From Roseomonas sp. (GTDB taxonomy: Bacteria > Pseudomonadota > Alphaproteobacteria > Acetobacterales > Acetobacteraceae): a DNA stretch of 64,000 bases. Below are positions 27,609-37,253 of this stretch, one piece after another. The position numbers were made by a program, and so were the translations under genes. Position 1 is the first letter of the stretch. Each line of letters opens with the position of its first letter. The stretch is taken from positions 123,079 through 187,078 of the forward strand of contig JADCFA010000016.1 of NCBI GenBank assembly GCA_020249775.1, written 5' to 3'. The notes beneath the pieces are model-generated. The model was not told the DNA's origin, ran no database searches, and worked only from the letters and a program-made list of their open reading frames with translations.

Positions 27609-29219
27609 TCACGCCGCGCGCCGGATCAAATCCGAAGCGCGTTCGGCCAGCATCAGCACTGCCGGGTGGATGTTGGAAGACGGCACCAGCGGAAAGACCG
27701 AAGCATCCACCACGCGCAAACCCTGCACGCCGCGCACGCGCAATTCCTCATCCACCACGGAACGCTGATCCGTGCCCATGCGATTGGTGCCGCAAGGGTG
27801 ATACACTGTCGTCCCGGCACTGCGGATGTAATCCAGCATTTCATCCTCGGAACCCGTATTCGGGCCGGGATATTGTTCGCTTTCGATCAAACCCGCGAAG
27901 GGTTGTGTTGTTGCAATGCGCCGGCCGAGCTTGGCGGATTCCAGCATGATGCGAATATCGGATGGCGCGGTCAGGTAATTCGCGCGGATCACGGGTTTGT
28001 CCGCGACATTGGGTGAACGCAATGTCAAATCACCGCGGCTATCGGGGCGGCAGACGCAGAAATTGAAGGTGAAGCCGGGATGCTTCGCGAGTGAATTCGC
28101 CGAAGTGCCCTGATTGCCGCCCAGGCTGAAATTGACGAATTGGAACTGCACTTCGGGTTCTTCAGACCCCGGCAGAACGCGTGCAAAAAGGCTTGCTTCC
28201 GAAGCGCCCACCGCCATCTGGCCTTTGCGCCGCAGCGCCCATTCCAAGCCAAGCCCGGCGGCGCGGATTGGGTTCGCCATGATTTCATTCAGCGTCCCGC
28301 AAGGCTTGGTGCGAAAGGCAAAGCGCACCATGAAATGATCCTGCAAATTCTTGCCAACTTCCGGTGCATTCACCTGCACCTGAATGCCCATCTCCCGCAG
28401 CGCATTTGCCTCACCAATGCCAGACAGCATCAGCATTTTCGGGCTTTCAATCGCGCCGGAAGAAAGGATCACCTCCCGCCGCGCGCGATAGGTTTCCTCA
28501 CCCGACGGGCCGCGCACCACCACGCCAACGGCGCGGCCATTTTCGATCAGGATGCGCTGGCCCAGGCGTTCGGTTTCCACGCGCAGATTGGGCCGCTTCA
28601 AGGCTGGGCGCAGATAAGCCACCGCCGGGCTCCAGCGCCTTCCGCGATGCACATTCAATTGATTGGGCGCGACCCCTTCATACCATTCGCCATTATTGTC
28701 GCGATTGCGGGTGAAGCCCAGCTTGACGCAGGCTTCCACAAAGGCGCGACAGCCAGGCGATGGTTCCGGGACTTCGCCGATCTGCATCGGGCCATCCTTG
28801 CCGCGATACTCGCTCTCCGGCCCCGCGAAGCTTTCCAGGCGCTTGAAGTAGGGCAGGCAGTCTTCATAGGACCAGCCGCGCGCGCCGGATTGCGACCAGC
28901 GATCATAATCGCGCGGGCTGCCGCGCAAAAACACCAGCCCATTGACGCTGCCTGAACCGCCAATCACGCGCCCGCGCGGCCAATAGACGCTGCGCCCGCC
29001 AAGCTCCCCTTCCGCTTCGGTCTGGTAGTTCCAATCGAATTTCTTCGTCACATAAAGCCGCGCAAAGCCCATTGGGATATGGATCCAGGGGTTGCGATCC
29101 CAGGGGCCGGCTTCCAGCAATGTAACGCTTGTGGCCGGGTTCTCGGAAAGGCGAGTCGCCAAAACACAACCGGCCGACCCCCCACCCAGAATGACATAAT
29201 CCGATTCGTGCTGCGCCAT
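27609..29219 (-). CDS. GMC-family FAD oxidoreductase (choline dehydrogenase-like)
   Basis: A 536-residue glucose-methanol-choline family enzyme. FAD binding is by ILGGGSAGCVLA at the N-terminus with GRVIGGSGSVNG, and the catalytic His lies in YHPCGTNRMG; the second position reads SSNIHPAVLML. These enzymes oxidise alcohols to aldehydes, usually passing electrons to quinones. No signal peptide is seen, so it acts in the cytosol. A Bug binding-protein gene follows on the same transcript. Confidence 0.88.
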   Translation of the reverse strand: MAQHESDYVILGGGSAGCVLATRLSENPATSVTLLEAGPWDRNPWIHIPMGFARLYVTKKFDWNYQTEAEGELGGRSVYWPRGRVIGGSGSVNGLVFLRGSPRDYDRWSQSGARGWSYEDCLPYFKRLESFAGPESEYRGKDGPMQIGEVPEPSPGCRAFVEACVKLGFTRNRDNNGEWYEGVAPNQLNVHRGRRWSPAVAYLRPALKRPNLRVETERLGQRILIENGRAVGVVVRGPSGEETYRARREVILSSGAIESPKMLMLSGIGEANALREMGIQVQVNAPEVGKNLQDHFMVRFAFRTKPCGTLNEIMANPIRAAGLGLEWALRRKGQMAVGASEASLFARVLPGSEEPEVQFQFVNFSLGGNQGTSANSLAKHPGFTFNFCVCRPDSRGDLTLRSPNVADKPVIRANYLTAPSDIRIMLESAKLGRRIATTQPFAGLIESEQYPGPNTGSEDEMLDYIRSAGTTVYHPCGTNRMGTDQRSVVDEELRVRGVQGLRVVDASVFPLVPSSNIHPAVLMLAERASDLIRRAA

Positions 29220-29289
29220 GGCGGCCTTCCCCCTTTGCTTCTAAGCCGATCATGCCATTACCCCTCGGCAAGCCGCAATCTCGGTCTAT

Positions 29290-29778
29290 ATGAGGGGAAT
29301 GGAACTTTCCTCGATTTTCGGCTTTCTGGGCTTTTTGGGCGCCAGCGTGGCGGCGGCCATGTCAGGTGCCGTTTTCACCCCCGGCCCCTGGTATGATGCT
29401 CTGACCAAGCCGCGCTGGTGCCCGCCGAATTGGCTATTCGCCCCGGCCTGGGCGGTGCTGTTCCTGATGATCGCCATCGCAGGCTGGCTGATCTGGGAGG
29501 CTGCGGGCTTTGCCGGCGGCGCCCTGGCGCTTGGGCTTTTCGCGCTGCAATTGGTGCTGAATGCCGCCTGGTCCGGCATTTTCTTTGGCATGCGGCGGAT
29601 GGATTTGGCCTTCGCCGAGCTTTGCCTGCTGTGGCTTTCCATCCTGGCCTGCATCATCGTCTTTTGGGCGATTGACATTCGCGCCGCGTTGCTGATGGTG
29701 CCCTATCTGGCCTGGGTCAGCTTTGCCGGCGCGCTCAATTTCACCATGTGGCGCTTGAATCCAGACCTGGCGCGGTGA
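29290..29778 (+). CDS. tspO: TspO/MBR family protein
   Basis: A 162-residue inner-membrane protein with five hydrophobic helices and the family residues FTPGPWYDALTKPRWCPPNW near the N-terminus, then VLNAAWSGIFFGM and FAGALNFTMWRLN. TspO binds porphyrins and sterol-like ligands; in Rhodobacter it tunes photosynthesis gene expression through tetrapyrroles. Either ATG 29290 or ATG 29299 could be the start, since neither has an ideal ribosome binding site. It stands alone between divergent and downstream metabolic genes. Confidence 0.9.
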   Translation: MRGMELSSIFGFLGFLGASVAAAMSGAVFTPGPWYDALTKPRWCPPNWLFAPAWAVLFLMIAIAGWLIWEAAGFAGGALALGLFALQLVLNAAWSGIFFGMRRMDLAFAELCLLWLSILACIIVFWAIDIRAALLMVPYLAWVSFAGALNFTMWRLNPDLAR

Positions 29779-29856
29779 TTGCCTTGCCCCTTATCGCCTG
29801 AACGGCGCTATGCCATCATTCGAATTCAGGGCCTGACAGGCGCAAGGGGTAGTAAC

Positions 29857-30840
29857 ATGACCGAAACCATGAAGGCAGCGGTAGTGACCGCGGAGGGCGT
29901 GAGGGTGCAGCAAGCGCCGCGCCCGGTACCGGGGCCGGAACAAGTGCTTGTGCGGGTGCGCGCCGCGGGCCTCAACCGGGCTGATCTGGGGGTTGCGGCG
30001 GGACATGCGCATGGGCGCATGGGCGGTGCCGGCACCGTCCTCGGGCTGGAATTCGCCGGTGAGGTTGCCGCCGTGGGCGCGGGTGTTTCCGGCATCAAGC
30101 CCGGCGATCGCGTGATGTGCGCGGGTTCGGGCGGCTATGCGGAATATGCCATTGCCGATATGGGCCGTGTGCAGCCCGTGCCGGATCGGAACATGTCCTG
30201 GGAAGAAGCCGCGACTTTGCCGGTGGCACTTTCCACCATGCATGATGCGCTGATTTCCAATGGCCGTTTGGCCAAGGGCGAAGCGGTGCTGATCCTGGGC
30301 GCTTCCAGCGGTGTTGGGCTGATGGGCATGCAGATTGCGAAATATATGGGCGCGGGGCTGGTGATTGGCACCTCCACCAATGCCGAAAGGCGGGCGCGGT
30401 TAAAGGACTTCGGCGCGGATCATGCGGTGAACACCAATGACGCGGATTGGGCCGATCAGGTGCTGGCACTGACCGAAGGACGCGGGGTGCAGCTGGTGAT
30501 TGACCAGGTCTCGGGCGGCACCATCAATGCCGCCATGCGCGCCACCGCCATTCTGGGCCGCATTGTGAATGTCGGGCGGCTTGGCGGGATGCATGGTGAT
30601 TTCGATTTTGATCTGCACGCCACGCGCCGGATTGCCTATATCGGTGTCACGCATCGCACGCGCAGTATCGCCGAAATCCGTGAGGAAGAACGCGTCGCGC
30701 GGCGGGATTTGCGCAAGGGCGTGGATGAAGGCGTATTCCGCCTGCCGATTGATCGAGTTTTTGCGCTTGATCAGGCGGTTGAAGCGCTAGCGCATATGAA
30801 GGCCAATGCGCATCTTGGCAAAATCATCCTGAAAACCTGA
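29857..30840 (+). CDS. Zinc-type alcohol dehydrogenase-like quinone oxidoreductase
   Basis: A 327-residue medium-chain dehydrogenase of the NADPH:quinone oxidoreductase type. GLNRADLGVAAG and LGLEFAGEVAAVG mark the N-terminal domain, and LILGASSGVGLMGMQIAK the nucleotide-binding site. It lacks the zinc-binding Cys cluster, so zinc is not expected. ATG 29857 follows AAGGGG; an upstream extension in the same frame reads through non-coding-like sequence. The next gene, a D-aminoacylase-like hydrolase, begins 12 bases after its stop. Confidence 0.88.
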   Translation: MTETMKAAVVTAEGVRVQQAPRPVPGPEQVLVRVRAAGLNRADLGVAAGHAHGRMGGAGTVLGLEFAGEVAAVGAGVSGIKPGDRVMCAGSGGYAEYAIADMGRVQPVPDRNMSWEEAATLPVALSTMHDALISNGRLAKGEAVLILGASSGVGLMGMQIAKYMGAGLVIGTSTNAERRARLKDFGADHAVNTNDADWADQVLALTEGRGVQLVIDQVSGGTINAAMRATAILGRIVNVGRLGGMHGDFDFDLHATRRIAYIGVTHRTRSIAEIREEERVARRDLRKGVDEGVFRLPIDRVFALDQAVEALAHMKANAHLGKIILKT

Positions 30841-30851
30841 AGGAAACCCCC

Positions 30852-32564
30852 ATGGCACGCGACGCAAGCCTGATCATTCGTGGTGGCACGCTGGTGGATG
30901 GCACGGGTGCGCCGCCCTATGAGGCCGATATCGCGATCGGCGATGGGCGGATTCTGGAAATCGGCAAAATCTCGGCCCGCGCGCCGGAGGAGATTGACGC
31001 CAAAGGGCTGATCGTCACGCCTGGCTTTGTTGATATTCATACCCATTACGATGCCCAAGCGACCTGGAGCAGCCGACTGCTGTCTTCTTCCATCAATGGC
31101 GTGACGACCGCGCTGCTCGGCAATTGCGGCGTGGGCTTCGCGCCCTGCCGGCCGGATCGGCGCGATATGCTGGTGAAGCTGATGGAAGGCGTGGAGGATT
31201 TGCCGGAGGTTGTGCTGACCGAAGGCCTGCCCTGGAATTGGGAAAGCTTCCCCGAATATATGGATGCGCTTGATGCGCGGCCCTTCGACATGGATGTTGC
31301 CGCCATGGTCACGCATGCGCCATTGCGCGTGCATGTGATGGGTGAGGCAGCGGAAGCCCATGCGGTGGCCACGCCTGAGCAATGCGCGGAAATGGCGCGG
31401 CTGACCGCGGAAGGTTTGGCCGCGGGCGCGCTTGGCTTTTCAACATCGCGCGCCATTGCGCATCGCACCTTGGATGGGCGGCATATCCCAACCCTTGGCA
31501 CGCCAGAGGCCGAACTTGAAACCATCGCGCGCGCCATTCGCGCCCAGGGTTCCGGCTGGATGCAGGTGATTTCGGATTTTGATGATCCGGAAGATGAATT
31601 CGCGCGTCTGCAACGTATCGCCGCGGCGTCCGGGCGGCCAATGACATTCTCGCTATTGCAACGGGAATCCAAGCCGGGGCTATGGCGCTGGCTTCTCGAT
31701 AAGGTGGAAGCGGCGCATGAGGCCGGCGTGCCGATGTATGGCCAGGTGATGGGCCGGCCGGTTGGCTTGATGTTCGGCTTTGAGCTTTCGCAGCACCCCT
31801 TCCTGATGCGCGCTTCCTATCAGGCGATTGCGCATTTGCCATTTGAACAGCGCATCGCTGCTTTGCGCGACACAGCCTTGCGCGCGCGCATTATTGCGGA
31901 GCCCACGGAAGACCCGGCTTTGCGTGTGCGGCTGAATAATTGGGAGAAAATCTTCGCGTTGGGTGAGCCACCGGATTATGAGCCTCCGCCGGAAAAATCA
32001 GTTGCAGCGATGGCAGCCGCGCGCGGCATGGACCCGGCGGCGCTTTGCTATGATTTGATGATGGAACAGGATGGCCGCGCCATTCTGAACCGGCCCATCC
32101 TGAACTATGCCGATGGAGATTTGACCGCCATTCGAAATATGGTGACGCATCCGCATACACTGATGGGGCTTGGTGATGGCGGCGCGCATGTTGGCTATAT
32201 CTGCGATGCATCCTGCATGACCTATATGCTGGTGCATTGGGCGCGGGATCGCGCGCGCGGGCCGCGCCTGCCGCTGGAATTCGTGGTGAAGCGCATTTCG
32301 CGTGACAATGCGCATGCGCTTGGCCTCAAGGATCGCGGCGTGCTGGCACCGGGCAAGAAGGCCGATATCAATGTGATTGATTTCGGCCGGCTGGCGTTGG
32401 AGATGCCGAAAATGCATTACGATCTGCCCGCCGGCGGCAAGCGGCTGATCCAGAAGGCTGATGGCTATGTCGCCACCATCGTCGCCGGGACACCGGTTTA
32501 TCGCGAAGGTGAGGCAACCGGCGCGCTGCCTGGCCGTTTGGTGCGGGGCGCGAAGGCAGCGTGA
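30852..32564 (+). CDS. D-aminoacylase-like amidohydrolase
   Basis: A 570-residue amidohydrolase-superfamily enzyme. VTPGFVDIHTHYDAQ gives the first metal His-x-His, NCGVGFAPCRP is typical of N-acyl-D-amino-acid deacylases, and GDGGAHVGYICDAS holds the late Asp/His region, with LAPGKKADINVIDF closing the small beta domain. It hydrolyses N-acyl bonds or ring amides, and its substrate is unknown. It forms a likely two-gene unit with the quinone-oxidoreductase gene and ends 4 bases before a convergent gene. Confidence 0.85.
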   Translation: MARDASLIIRGGTLVDGTGAPPYEADIAIGDGRILEIGKISARAPEEIDAKGLIVTPGFVDIHTHYDAQATWSSRLLSSSINGVTTALLGNCGVGFAPCRPDRRDMLVKLMEGVEDLPEVVLTEGLPWNWESFPEYMDALDARPFDMDVAAMVTHAPLRVHVMGEAAEAHAVATPEQCAEMARLTAEGLAAGALGFSTSRAIAHRTLDGRHIPTLGTPEAELETIARAIRAQGSGWMQVISDFDDPEDEFARLQRIAAASGRPMTFSLLQRESKPGLWRWLLDKVEAAHEAGVPMYGQVMGRPVGLMFGFELSQHPFLMRASYQAIAHLPFEQRIAALRDTALRARIIAEPTEDPALRVRLNNWEKIFALGEPPDYEPPPEKSVAAMAAARGMDPAALCYDLMMEQDGRAILNRPILNYADGDLTAIRNMVTHPHTLMGLGDGGAHVGYICDASCMTYMLVHWARDRARGPRLPLEFVVKRISRDNAHALGLKDRGVLAPGKKADINVIDFGRLALEMPKMHYDLPAGGKRLIQKADGYVATIVAGTPVYREGEATGALPGRLVRGAKAA

Positions 32565-32568
32565 CGGT

Positions 32569-33417
32569 TTAGCCGACCGCGTCCGGCAAGCCCGCCCAGA
32601 TTTCATCAAGGCTGAGCGGGCGCGCCATCAATCCCTGATCGGCGCACCAACGTGATGCCAATTCCAGCGCCGGGTTCAGCGCGGCGCGGCTGCGTGGCGC
32701 CGTACCGGCAGCGTTGAATTGGCGCAGCACTTCAGCCACCAAAGCGGCATCCCGCGCATAGGCACCCTTCATCACCACAAGATGGTTGACGGGCTTGAAG
32801 CCATAGCGCGCCTGAAATGCCGCCCCGGCTGCGGCAGGGTCTGGGAAGACCGTGCGCACATCATCACCGGCGGGTAGTTCAAAACCCATAATGGCAGCAT
32901 CAAGCGCGCCGCTTTCAAACATGCCATTCAGCGTTTCGTTGGCGCTGGCACGCTGCACCCAGGGCGGATCGCGGAAGCTTGGTTCATGCGCGTCTTCAAA
33001 CGTCACCCAGCGCATCGCATCGGCGCGCAGCCCAAAGCTTTCCTGCAAGACGCCTCTGATCCACATGCCGGTGGTTTGGCTATAGGCGCGCACGCCCACA
33101 CGCTTGCCGGCCAAATCGGCGGGGCTTTCAATGCCCCTCCCTGCGCGGCAGAACATCGCCGTTTCCTGAAAGCGTTCCGCCACCACCAATGGCAGCAGCA
33201 CCAAATCGCGCCCGGCGGCCTTCGCCATCAGAAAAGTCGCAATCGCCATTTCGCTGATATCAAAACGCCCTTCGCGCACCATGGGCGCGAAAGCCTTGCT
33301 GATCGGCTTCACCACCTGCATCGCAAGTTTAAGGGTTTCACTTGCGGTCTCTCCGCGATGCAGCGCCATGGTATGCGGGTAATCATCCACGCAAATGGAA
33401 AGTGTGGCGGCATTCAT
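32569..33417 (-). CDS. Binding-protein-fold cytosolic protein, distantly 4,5-dihydroxyphthalate decarboxylase-like
   Basis: A 282-residue protein with no signal peptide. FDISEMAIATFLMAKAAGRD, LAGKRVGVRAYSQTTGMWIRGVL and the closing helix pattern match the same family as the gene at 13673-14629, but more distantly. Its catalytic role is unproven; it could be an enzyme or a soluble ligand-binding protein. The start overlaps the alpha/beta hydrolase stop by 4 bases (ATGA), so the two are translationally coupled. Confidence 0.65.
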   Translation of the reverse strand: MNAATLSICVDDYPHTMALHRGETASETLKLAMQVVKPISKAFAPMVREGRFDISEMAIATFLMAKAAGRDLVLLPLVVAERFQETAMFCRAGRGIESPADLAGKRVGVRAYSQTTGMWIRGVLQESFGLRADAMRWVTFEDAHEPSFRDPPWVQRASANETLNGMFESGALDAAIMGFELPAGDDVRTVFPDPAAAGAAFQARYGFKPVNHLVVMKGAYARDAALVAEVLRQFNAAGTAPRSRAALNPALELASRWCADQGLMARPLSLDEIWAGLPDAVG

Positions 33418-34262
33418 GCGCCAATCTCCTCAAAGAAAGCATCCACCAAGGCGTTAAAGGCGCTCGCGCGCTCAAAATGGCCGGAATGGCCAGCCTTATG
33501 CAGCACGGCATAGCGCGCGCCTGGAATGGCGCTGGCCATGGCGCGGGCGGCGAAAGGGGGCAGCACGATATCTTCCTCGCTTGGGATGAATAGCAGCGGG
33601 CATAGCGCGGCGGCGAAGGATTCGGGCGCGCGGTTGCGCCCGGCATGCAGGCGCGCGCGCACCGCTTCGCGATCAAAGCCGCCCGTCAGGCCATAGACAT
33701 GGTTATAGAGGTGATAAAGGGCGGGCTGTTCTGCCGCCATGCGCGCGCCAGCCGCCGGGTTGATATTGCGCTTGAGCCCGGCTTCACGCGCCGCCGCACT
33801 CTCTTCCTGCCAGGTTTTCAGGCGTGATCGTTCGGGTTCGCGCATCTTTTGCGGATCGAGCGTACCGGTAGTGGCACCCAGCACCAGCGCCTTCACGCGC
33901 CCGGGGCGGAGCAGCGCATATTCAACACCGGTCCAGCCACCCATGGATTGGCAAATGATGCGAATATCGCCAAGGCCGAGTTCATCCACCAAAGCTGCCA
34001 GATCGGCGGCATAGGCCGCAGGATCAGGCCCTTCCGCCGGCGCAGTGGAAGGGAAAAAACCGCGATGCGAAAACGCCACGCAAGTATAACGCGGCGCGAA
34101 ATGCGCGACCTGCTGCCACCAGGACATGAGATTGCCGCCGAGCCCATGCGCGAAGACAATGGCCGGGCCTTGGCCTGTGACCTCGTAACGGATGCGCGCA
34201 TCAGGGCGTTCGATCCAGCCGGCATGGCGCGGTGGGGCGGTGAAATCTGCTGGGTTGGTCAT
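33414..34262 (-). CDS. Alpha/beta hydrolase
   Basis: A 282-residue alpha/beta-hydrolase-fold enzyme. FAHGLGGN gives the oxyanion strand, CQSMGG the nucleophile elbow (Ser), SEEDIVLPP the acid region and HKAGHSGHFE the catalytic His. It resembles 3-oxoadipate enol-lactonase and related ester or C-C bond hydrolases. It is the first gene of a two-gene minus-strand unit and is divergent from the second GMC gene, with about 118 bases between starts. Confidence 0.88.
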   Translation of the reverse strand: MTNPADFTAPPRHAGWIERPDARIRYEVTGQGPAIVFAHGLGGNLMSWWQQVAHFAPRYTCVAFSHRGFFPSTAPAEGPDPAAYAADLAALVDELGLGDIRIICQSMGGWTGVEYALLRPGRVKALVLGATTGTLDPQKMREPERSRLKTWQEESAAAREAGLKRNINPAAGARMAAEQPALYHLYNHVYGLTGGFDREAVRARLHAGRNRAPESFAAALCPLLFIPSEEDIVLPPFAARAMASAIPGARYAVLHKAGHSGHFERASAFNALVDAFFEEIGA

Positions 34263-34380
34263 GGCGGTCTGCTCCCCAAGGCTTGCCCGGCATCATGGGC
34301 CAAAATGCCCCGCCTGTCTTGGGCTGGCGCGGCGGCCAAAGCTTGCTAGGATTCGGCTTGAAAAGCATGAGGAAGCAACC

Positions 34381-36021
34381 ATGGCGCAAGCGGATGCCGA
34401 TACCTTCGATTACGTGATTGTGGGTGCCGGGGCGGCGGGGTCCATCCTCGCGGCACGGTTGACGGAAGACCCGGAAACCACCGTCTGCGTATTGGAAGCC
34501 GGCCCGCCCGATACCAACCCCTTCATCCATATTCCTGCTGGTTTCATCAGGGCTTTGGTGAACCCCGATATCACCTGGCAATTCAGCACCGAGCCCACGG
34601 AAAACACCGCCGGGCGCCGTGTGAAGACCGTGCAGGGGCGCACGCTGGGAGGCGGTTCTTCGATCAATGGCATGATCTATAATCGCGGCCAGCCGGGGGA
34701 TCAGGATAGCTGGGCGCAGCGCGGTAATCGCGGCTGGGGCTATGCGGATTGCCTGCCCTATTACAAGCGGAGCGAAAAGCGCCTTGGCTTTGGTGAGGAA
34801 CGCCGCGGGCGTGATGGTGGTGTACCCGTGACGGACATGGATTGGTTCAATCCCGTATCGGAAGCCTTTATCGCCGGCTGTGTTGCCGCCGGCATTCCGC
34901 GCAACCCGGATTACAATAACGGCAATCAGGCCGGCGTTGGCTATTTTCAGCGCGCCATTCATCGTGGCCGGCGTGTCTCGGCCGCGCGCGGCTTTCTACA
35001 TCCTGCCATGGCGCGCAAGACGCTTGATGTGCGCACCAATGCGCGCGCCTGCGGGATTATTCTGGAAGGCAAGCGTGCGGTTGGCGTGCGCTATTTGAAC
35101 CAGCGCGGCGGCACACCGCGTGAAGTGCGCGCCAGGCGAGAAGTGATTATTTCTGCCGGCACCGCGAATACCGCGCGGCTCTTGCAGGTCTCCGGCATTG
35201 GTCCCGGCTGGCTATTGCAAAAGCTTGGCGTGCCGGTGCTGCATGAATTGCGTGGCGTGGGCGAGAATTTCCGCGACCATTACGCAACGCGCGTCGTGAT
35301 GCGCGCCAAGCCTGGTGTCACCACGCTGAATGAATTGGCGCGCGGCGTGAAGCTGGCGGGGCAGGTGGCGCGCTGGGCGATGGGGCGGCCTTCCATCCTG
35401 GCCACCGTGCCATCGCATGTCTATGTTTTCTGGAAATCCTTTGAAGGGTTGGATCAGCCCGATCTGCAATGCGTCTTCACACCTGGTTCCTATGCGGAAG
35501 GCAAGGTCTATGTGCTGGATGATTATCCGGGCGTCACCGCCGGCGCCTGGCAGCATCGGCCAGAAAGTATTGGCTGGGTGCGCGCAAAGACTGCCGATGT
35601 ATTTGATGATCCCGAAATCCAGCCGAATTATTTGTCTGATCCCATGGATCGTCGTGTGCATCTGGGTGGCATTCGGCTGATCCGGCGCTTGCTCAATACG
35701 CCCGAACTCAGCCCCTTCCTGGAAGCTGAAACCCTGCCCGGCCCGCATATCGATTCCGATGATGAATTGATGGATTTCGCGCGACGCAATGGGTCCACCA
35801 CCTATCATCTGATCGGCACGGCGCGCATGGGTCCCAATACGGACCCGACCGCGGTGGTGGATGATCGGCTGCGCGTGCATGGGCTGGAAGGCTTACGCGT
35901 GGTGGATGCCTCTGTGATGCCGAATATGACCTCGGCCAATACCTATGCCACCACCATGATGATTGCGGAAAAGGCATCGGATTTCATTCGTGGCCGCCCG
36001 CCCTTGGAGCCGATGTTGTAG
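34381..36021 (+). CDS. GMC-family FAD oxidoreductase (choline dehydrogenase-like)
   Basis: A 546-residue GMC enzyme. IVGAGAAGSILAARL binds FAD; GRTLGGGSSINGMIYNRG is the family signature; catalytic His in YHLIGTARMG; and Asn in TSANTYATTM. ATG 34381 has GAGGAAG upstream, and the frame's upstream extension overlaps the divergent promoter. It differs clearly from the GMC gene at 27609-29219, so it is not a recent duplicate. A class III CoA transferase follows 18 bases later. Confidence 0.9.
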   Translation: MAQADADTFDYVIVGAGAAGSILAARLTEDPETTVCVLEAGPPDTNPFIHIPAGFIRALVNPDITWQFSTEPTENTAGRRVKTVQGRTLGGGSSINGMIYNRGQPGDQDSWAQRGNRGWGYADCLPYYKRSEKRLGFGEERRGRDGGVPVTDMDWFNPVSEAFIAGCVAAGIPRNPDYNNGNQAGVGYFQRAIHRGRRVSAARGFLHPAMARKTLDVRTNARACGIILEGKRAVGVRYLNQRGGTPREVRARREVIISAGTANTARLLQVSGIGPGWLLQKLGVPVLHELRGVGENFRDHYATRVVMRAKPGVTTLNELARGVKLAGQVARWAMGRPSILATVPSHVYVFWKSFEGLDQPDLQCVFTPGSYAEGKVYVLDDYPGVTAGAWQHRPESIGWVRAKTADVFDDPEIQPNYLSDPMDRRVHLGGIRLIRRLLNTPELSPFLEAETLPGPHIDSDDELMDFARRNGSTTYHLIGTARMGPNTDPTAVVDDRLRVHGLEGLRVVDASVMPNMTSANTYATTMMIAEKASDFIRGRPPLEPML

Positions 36022-36039
36022 AATCGGGAGGAAATGACA

Positions 36040-37176
36040 ATGGAATTGCCGCTGCACGGCATGCGCGTAATTGAAGTGGGGCAGGCTTTGGCCGGGCCCC
36101 TCGCCGGTGTGATCATGGCCGATATGGGTGCCGATGTGATCAAGGTGGAAAAGCCCGATGGTGGCGATGATGCGCGCGCCTGGGGGCCTCCCTTCGGGCC
36201 GGATGGCGAAACCTCGCTCTATTTCCACGGTCAGAATCGCAACAAGCGTTCCATCACGCTCGATCTGAAAAAGCCCGAAGATGTTGAAGCGCTGCACAAG
36301 CTGGTGGAGAGCGCTGATGTGCTGATCCAGAATCTGCGCCCCGGCGTGGTGGATGAAATCGGCATCGGGCCGGAAGCGATGCTGAAGCGGCATCCTCGGC
36401 TGGTGTATTGCTCGATCTGGGCCTTTGGTCATGAAGGGCCTATGCGGTTGAAACCCGGTTTTGATCCGCTGCTGCAAGCCTATGGTGCCATGATGTCTGT
36501 CACGGGCCGGCCGGAAGACCCGCCGACTTTTTGTGGCGCTTCGATCAATGACAAGGCGACGGGCATGTTCTGCGTGATTGGTGCCTTGGCGGCTTTGCGC
36601 CAGCGCGACCGCACCGGCAAGGGCTGTCTGGTGGATACATCACTATTTGAAAGCGCCGTGCATTGGGTGGAAGGGCATGTGAATAATCATGTGGCGAGCG
36701 GCGACATCCCCAAACGCCATGGCACGGGCGGCGCGGTGATTGTGCCCTATCAGGTGTTTGATACCGCTGACCGGCCGCTCTGCCTCGCTGCCGGGAATGA
36801 TCGGCTTTGGGCGCGGTGCGCGAAGGTGCTCGGCCATCCGGAATGGGCGAGCGATGCGCGCTTCGCGACCGGCCCCGCGCGCGTGCGCAACAAGGCAGCA
36901 CTTTTGCCCCTGATTGCGGAAGCGTTGCGCTTGCAGCCACGCGATCATTGGCTGGCCGCGCTGGAAGCCGAGGGCGTGCCGAGCGGCCCCGTGAATGACA
37001 TTGCGGAGCTTGCGGCAAGTCCGCAATTTGCTGCCATGAACATGATGCAAAGCCTGCCGGAAGGCGGCCCGCGCGTGGTTGGTTTGCCGATTTCCTTCAA
37101 TCGTCGTCGACCGCTTTCCCGCCGCCCGGCGCCGCGCATCGGCCAGCATAATCAGGAGATTTTGGGGCGGCCCTGA
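36040..37176 (+). CDS. Class III (CaiB/BaiF) CoA transferase
   Basis: A 378-residue enzyme moving CoA between carboxylic acids. The N-terminus (LHGMRVIEVGQALAGPLAG), DVIKVEKP, NRNKRSITLDLK, NLRPGVVDEIG and the catalytic Asp in LVDTSLFES are all present. ATG 36040 sits 8 bases after GGGAGG; ATG 36034 is in frame but too close to it. It probably activates a product of the preceding GMC enzyme. Confidence 0.9.
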   Translation: MELPLHGMRVIEVGQALAGPLAGVIMADMGADVIKVEKPDGGDDARAWGPPFGPDGETSLYFHGQNRNKRSITLDLKKPEDVEALHKLVESADVLIQNLRPGVVDEIGIGPEAMLKRHPRLVYCSIWAFGHEGPMRLKPGFDPLLQAYGAMMSVTGRPEDPPTFCGASINDKATGMFCVIGALAALRQRDRTGKGCLVDTSLFESAVHWVEGHVNNHVASGDIPKRHGTGGAVIVPYQVFDTADRPLCLAAGNDRLWARCAKVLGHPEWASDARFATGPARVRNKAALLPLIAEALRLQPRDHWLAALEAEGVPSGPVNDIAELAASPQFAAMNMMQSLPEGGPRVVGLPISFNRRRPLSRRPAPRIGQHNQEILGRP

Positions 37177-37253
37177 CGCTGCCCAAACACCCTGGACTTT
37201 GAAGGGGTGTCGCGATACCAGCCTTGCAGCAGCAAGCAAAGGCAGAATCCCCC

